5,451 nt of DNA from a bacterium (GTDB lineage: Bacteria > Elusimicrobiota > Elusimicrobia > Elusimicrobiales > UBA9959): assembly GCA_021812825.1 (NCBI GenBank), contig JAKAMO010000154.1, forward strand, positions 1 through 5,451, in the 5' to 3' direction. The notes beneath the pieces were generated by a model. That model searched no databases, was not told the DNA's origin, and saw only the letters and a list, made by a program, of their open reading frames with translations. Below are positions 5,358 to 5,451 of this stretch, one piece after another. Position numbers and translations under genes: made by a program. The stretch's first letter is position 1. Every line of letters starts with the position of its first letter.

Positions 5358-5378
5358 TCCCTTTTTTGGCCTGATATT

Positions 5379-5388
5379 ACTAATTAGT
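5379..5388 (+). promoter_or_regulatory. Second copy of the MarR operator palindrome
   Basis: ACTAATTAGT occurs here as an exact copy of the core at 4890-4899, 22 bases after the MarR stop codon and 48 bases before the next likely gene start. The bases beside the core differ from the first copy, so the match is confined to the palindrome, as expected for a binding site rather than a duplicated segment. Nearby -10-like hexamers (GATATT 5373, TATTAC 5375) have no matching -35. Confidence 0.55.
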
Positions 5389-5435
5389 TTCATATGCGGA
5401 ATATCCGTCCCGCGGAAGTGATTACAAGGAAACGC

Positions 5436-5451
5436 ATGATATGTAGAATGT
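5436..5451 (+). CDS. Possible start of a downstream gene cut by the right edge
   Basis: ATG 5436 is preceded by AAGGA (5426-5430) with a five-base spacer, and the frame (MICRM) is open to the window end. An in-frame ATG at 5394 would add 14 Arg/Lys-rich residues but has no ribosome binding site. Too little is visible to name a product. Its place behind the second operator makes it the expected target of the MarR protein; in this family that is often an efflux pump or a detoxifying enzyme. Confidence 0.35.

Noticed and set aside
5345..5371. Intrinsic terminator after marR using the T-run at 5362-5367
   Set aside because: Only three pairs (GGG 5345-5347 with CCC 5359-5361) precede the T-run, too weak to claim.
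5397..5407. Small inverted repeat CGGA-ATA-TCCG
   Set aside because: Arms are only four bases, the site is not repeated elsewhere in the window, and it overlaps no recognised element.

Overview
This is a GC-rich bacterial window (roughly two thirds G+C by eye) with densely packed genes and no RNA genes, insertion sequences or CRISPR arrays that I could find. Despite the high G+C, isoleucine ATA and arginine AGG codons are common in most of the genes. That style, together with the gene families, fits an uncultivated deep-branching Gram-negative such as Elusimicrobiota, but this placement is an inference with low confidence. Codon style looks the same across the window, so there is no obvious recently acquired segment.

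Left block (1-1829, plus strand): the 3' end of a gene whose product carries a likely ADP-ribosyltransferase E-x-E strand, then a membrane-anchored matrixin-type zinc protease with a long coiled-coil insertion, then a DUF2127-type membrane protein coupled to the protease by an ATGA stop/start overlap. Middle (1813-2943, minus strand): a soluble PAS-domain histidine kinase with a four-cysteine cluster and no response regulator beside it. It converges on the DUF2127 gene with a 17-base tail-to-tail overlap. A 134-base divergent promoter region (2944-3077) separates it from the next plus-strand unit.

Right block (3078-4795, plus strand): a compact stand-alone SF1B (RecD/Dda-like) DNA helicase, followed 14 bases later by an exported TlpA-like thiol-disulfide protein, probably one transcript. 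Then comes a MarR-family regulator (4914-5357). Its promoter holds the perfect palindrome ACTAATTAGT between the -35 and -10 boxes. The same ten bases recur just after the gene, in front of what looks like the first codons of another gene at the right edge. The simplest reading is an autoregulated repressor that also controls the downstream gene.

Two themes cross gene boundaries. First, the plus-strand genes that follow an intergenic gap (protease, helicase, MarR) each have a -10-like hexamer starting exactly 12 bases before the start codon, which would place transcription start on the start codon itself (leaderless mRNA); the genes inside operons have ordinary Shine-Dalgarno sequences. Second, the kinase and helicase promoters appear to share one -35 element read from opposite strands. 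No complete novel system is evident. The best leads are the regulatory architecture, the truncated ADP-ribosyltransferase-like gene at the left edge, and the cysteine-cluster kinase.
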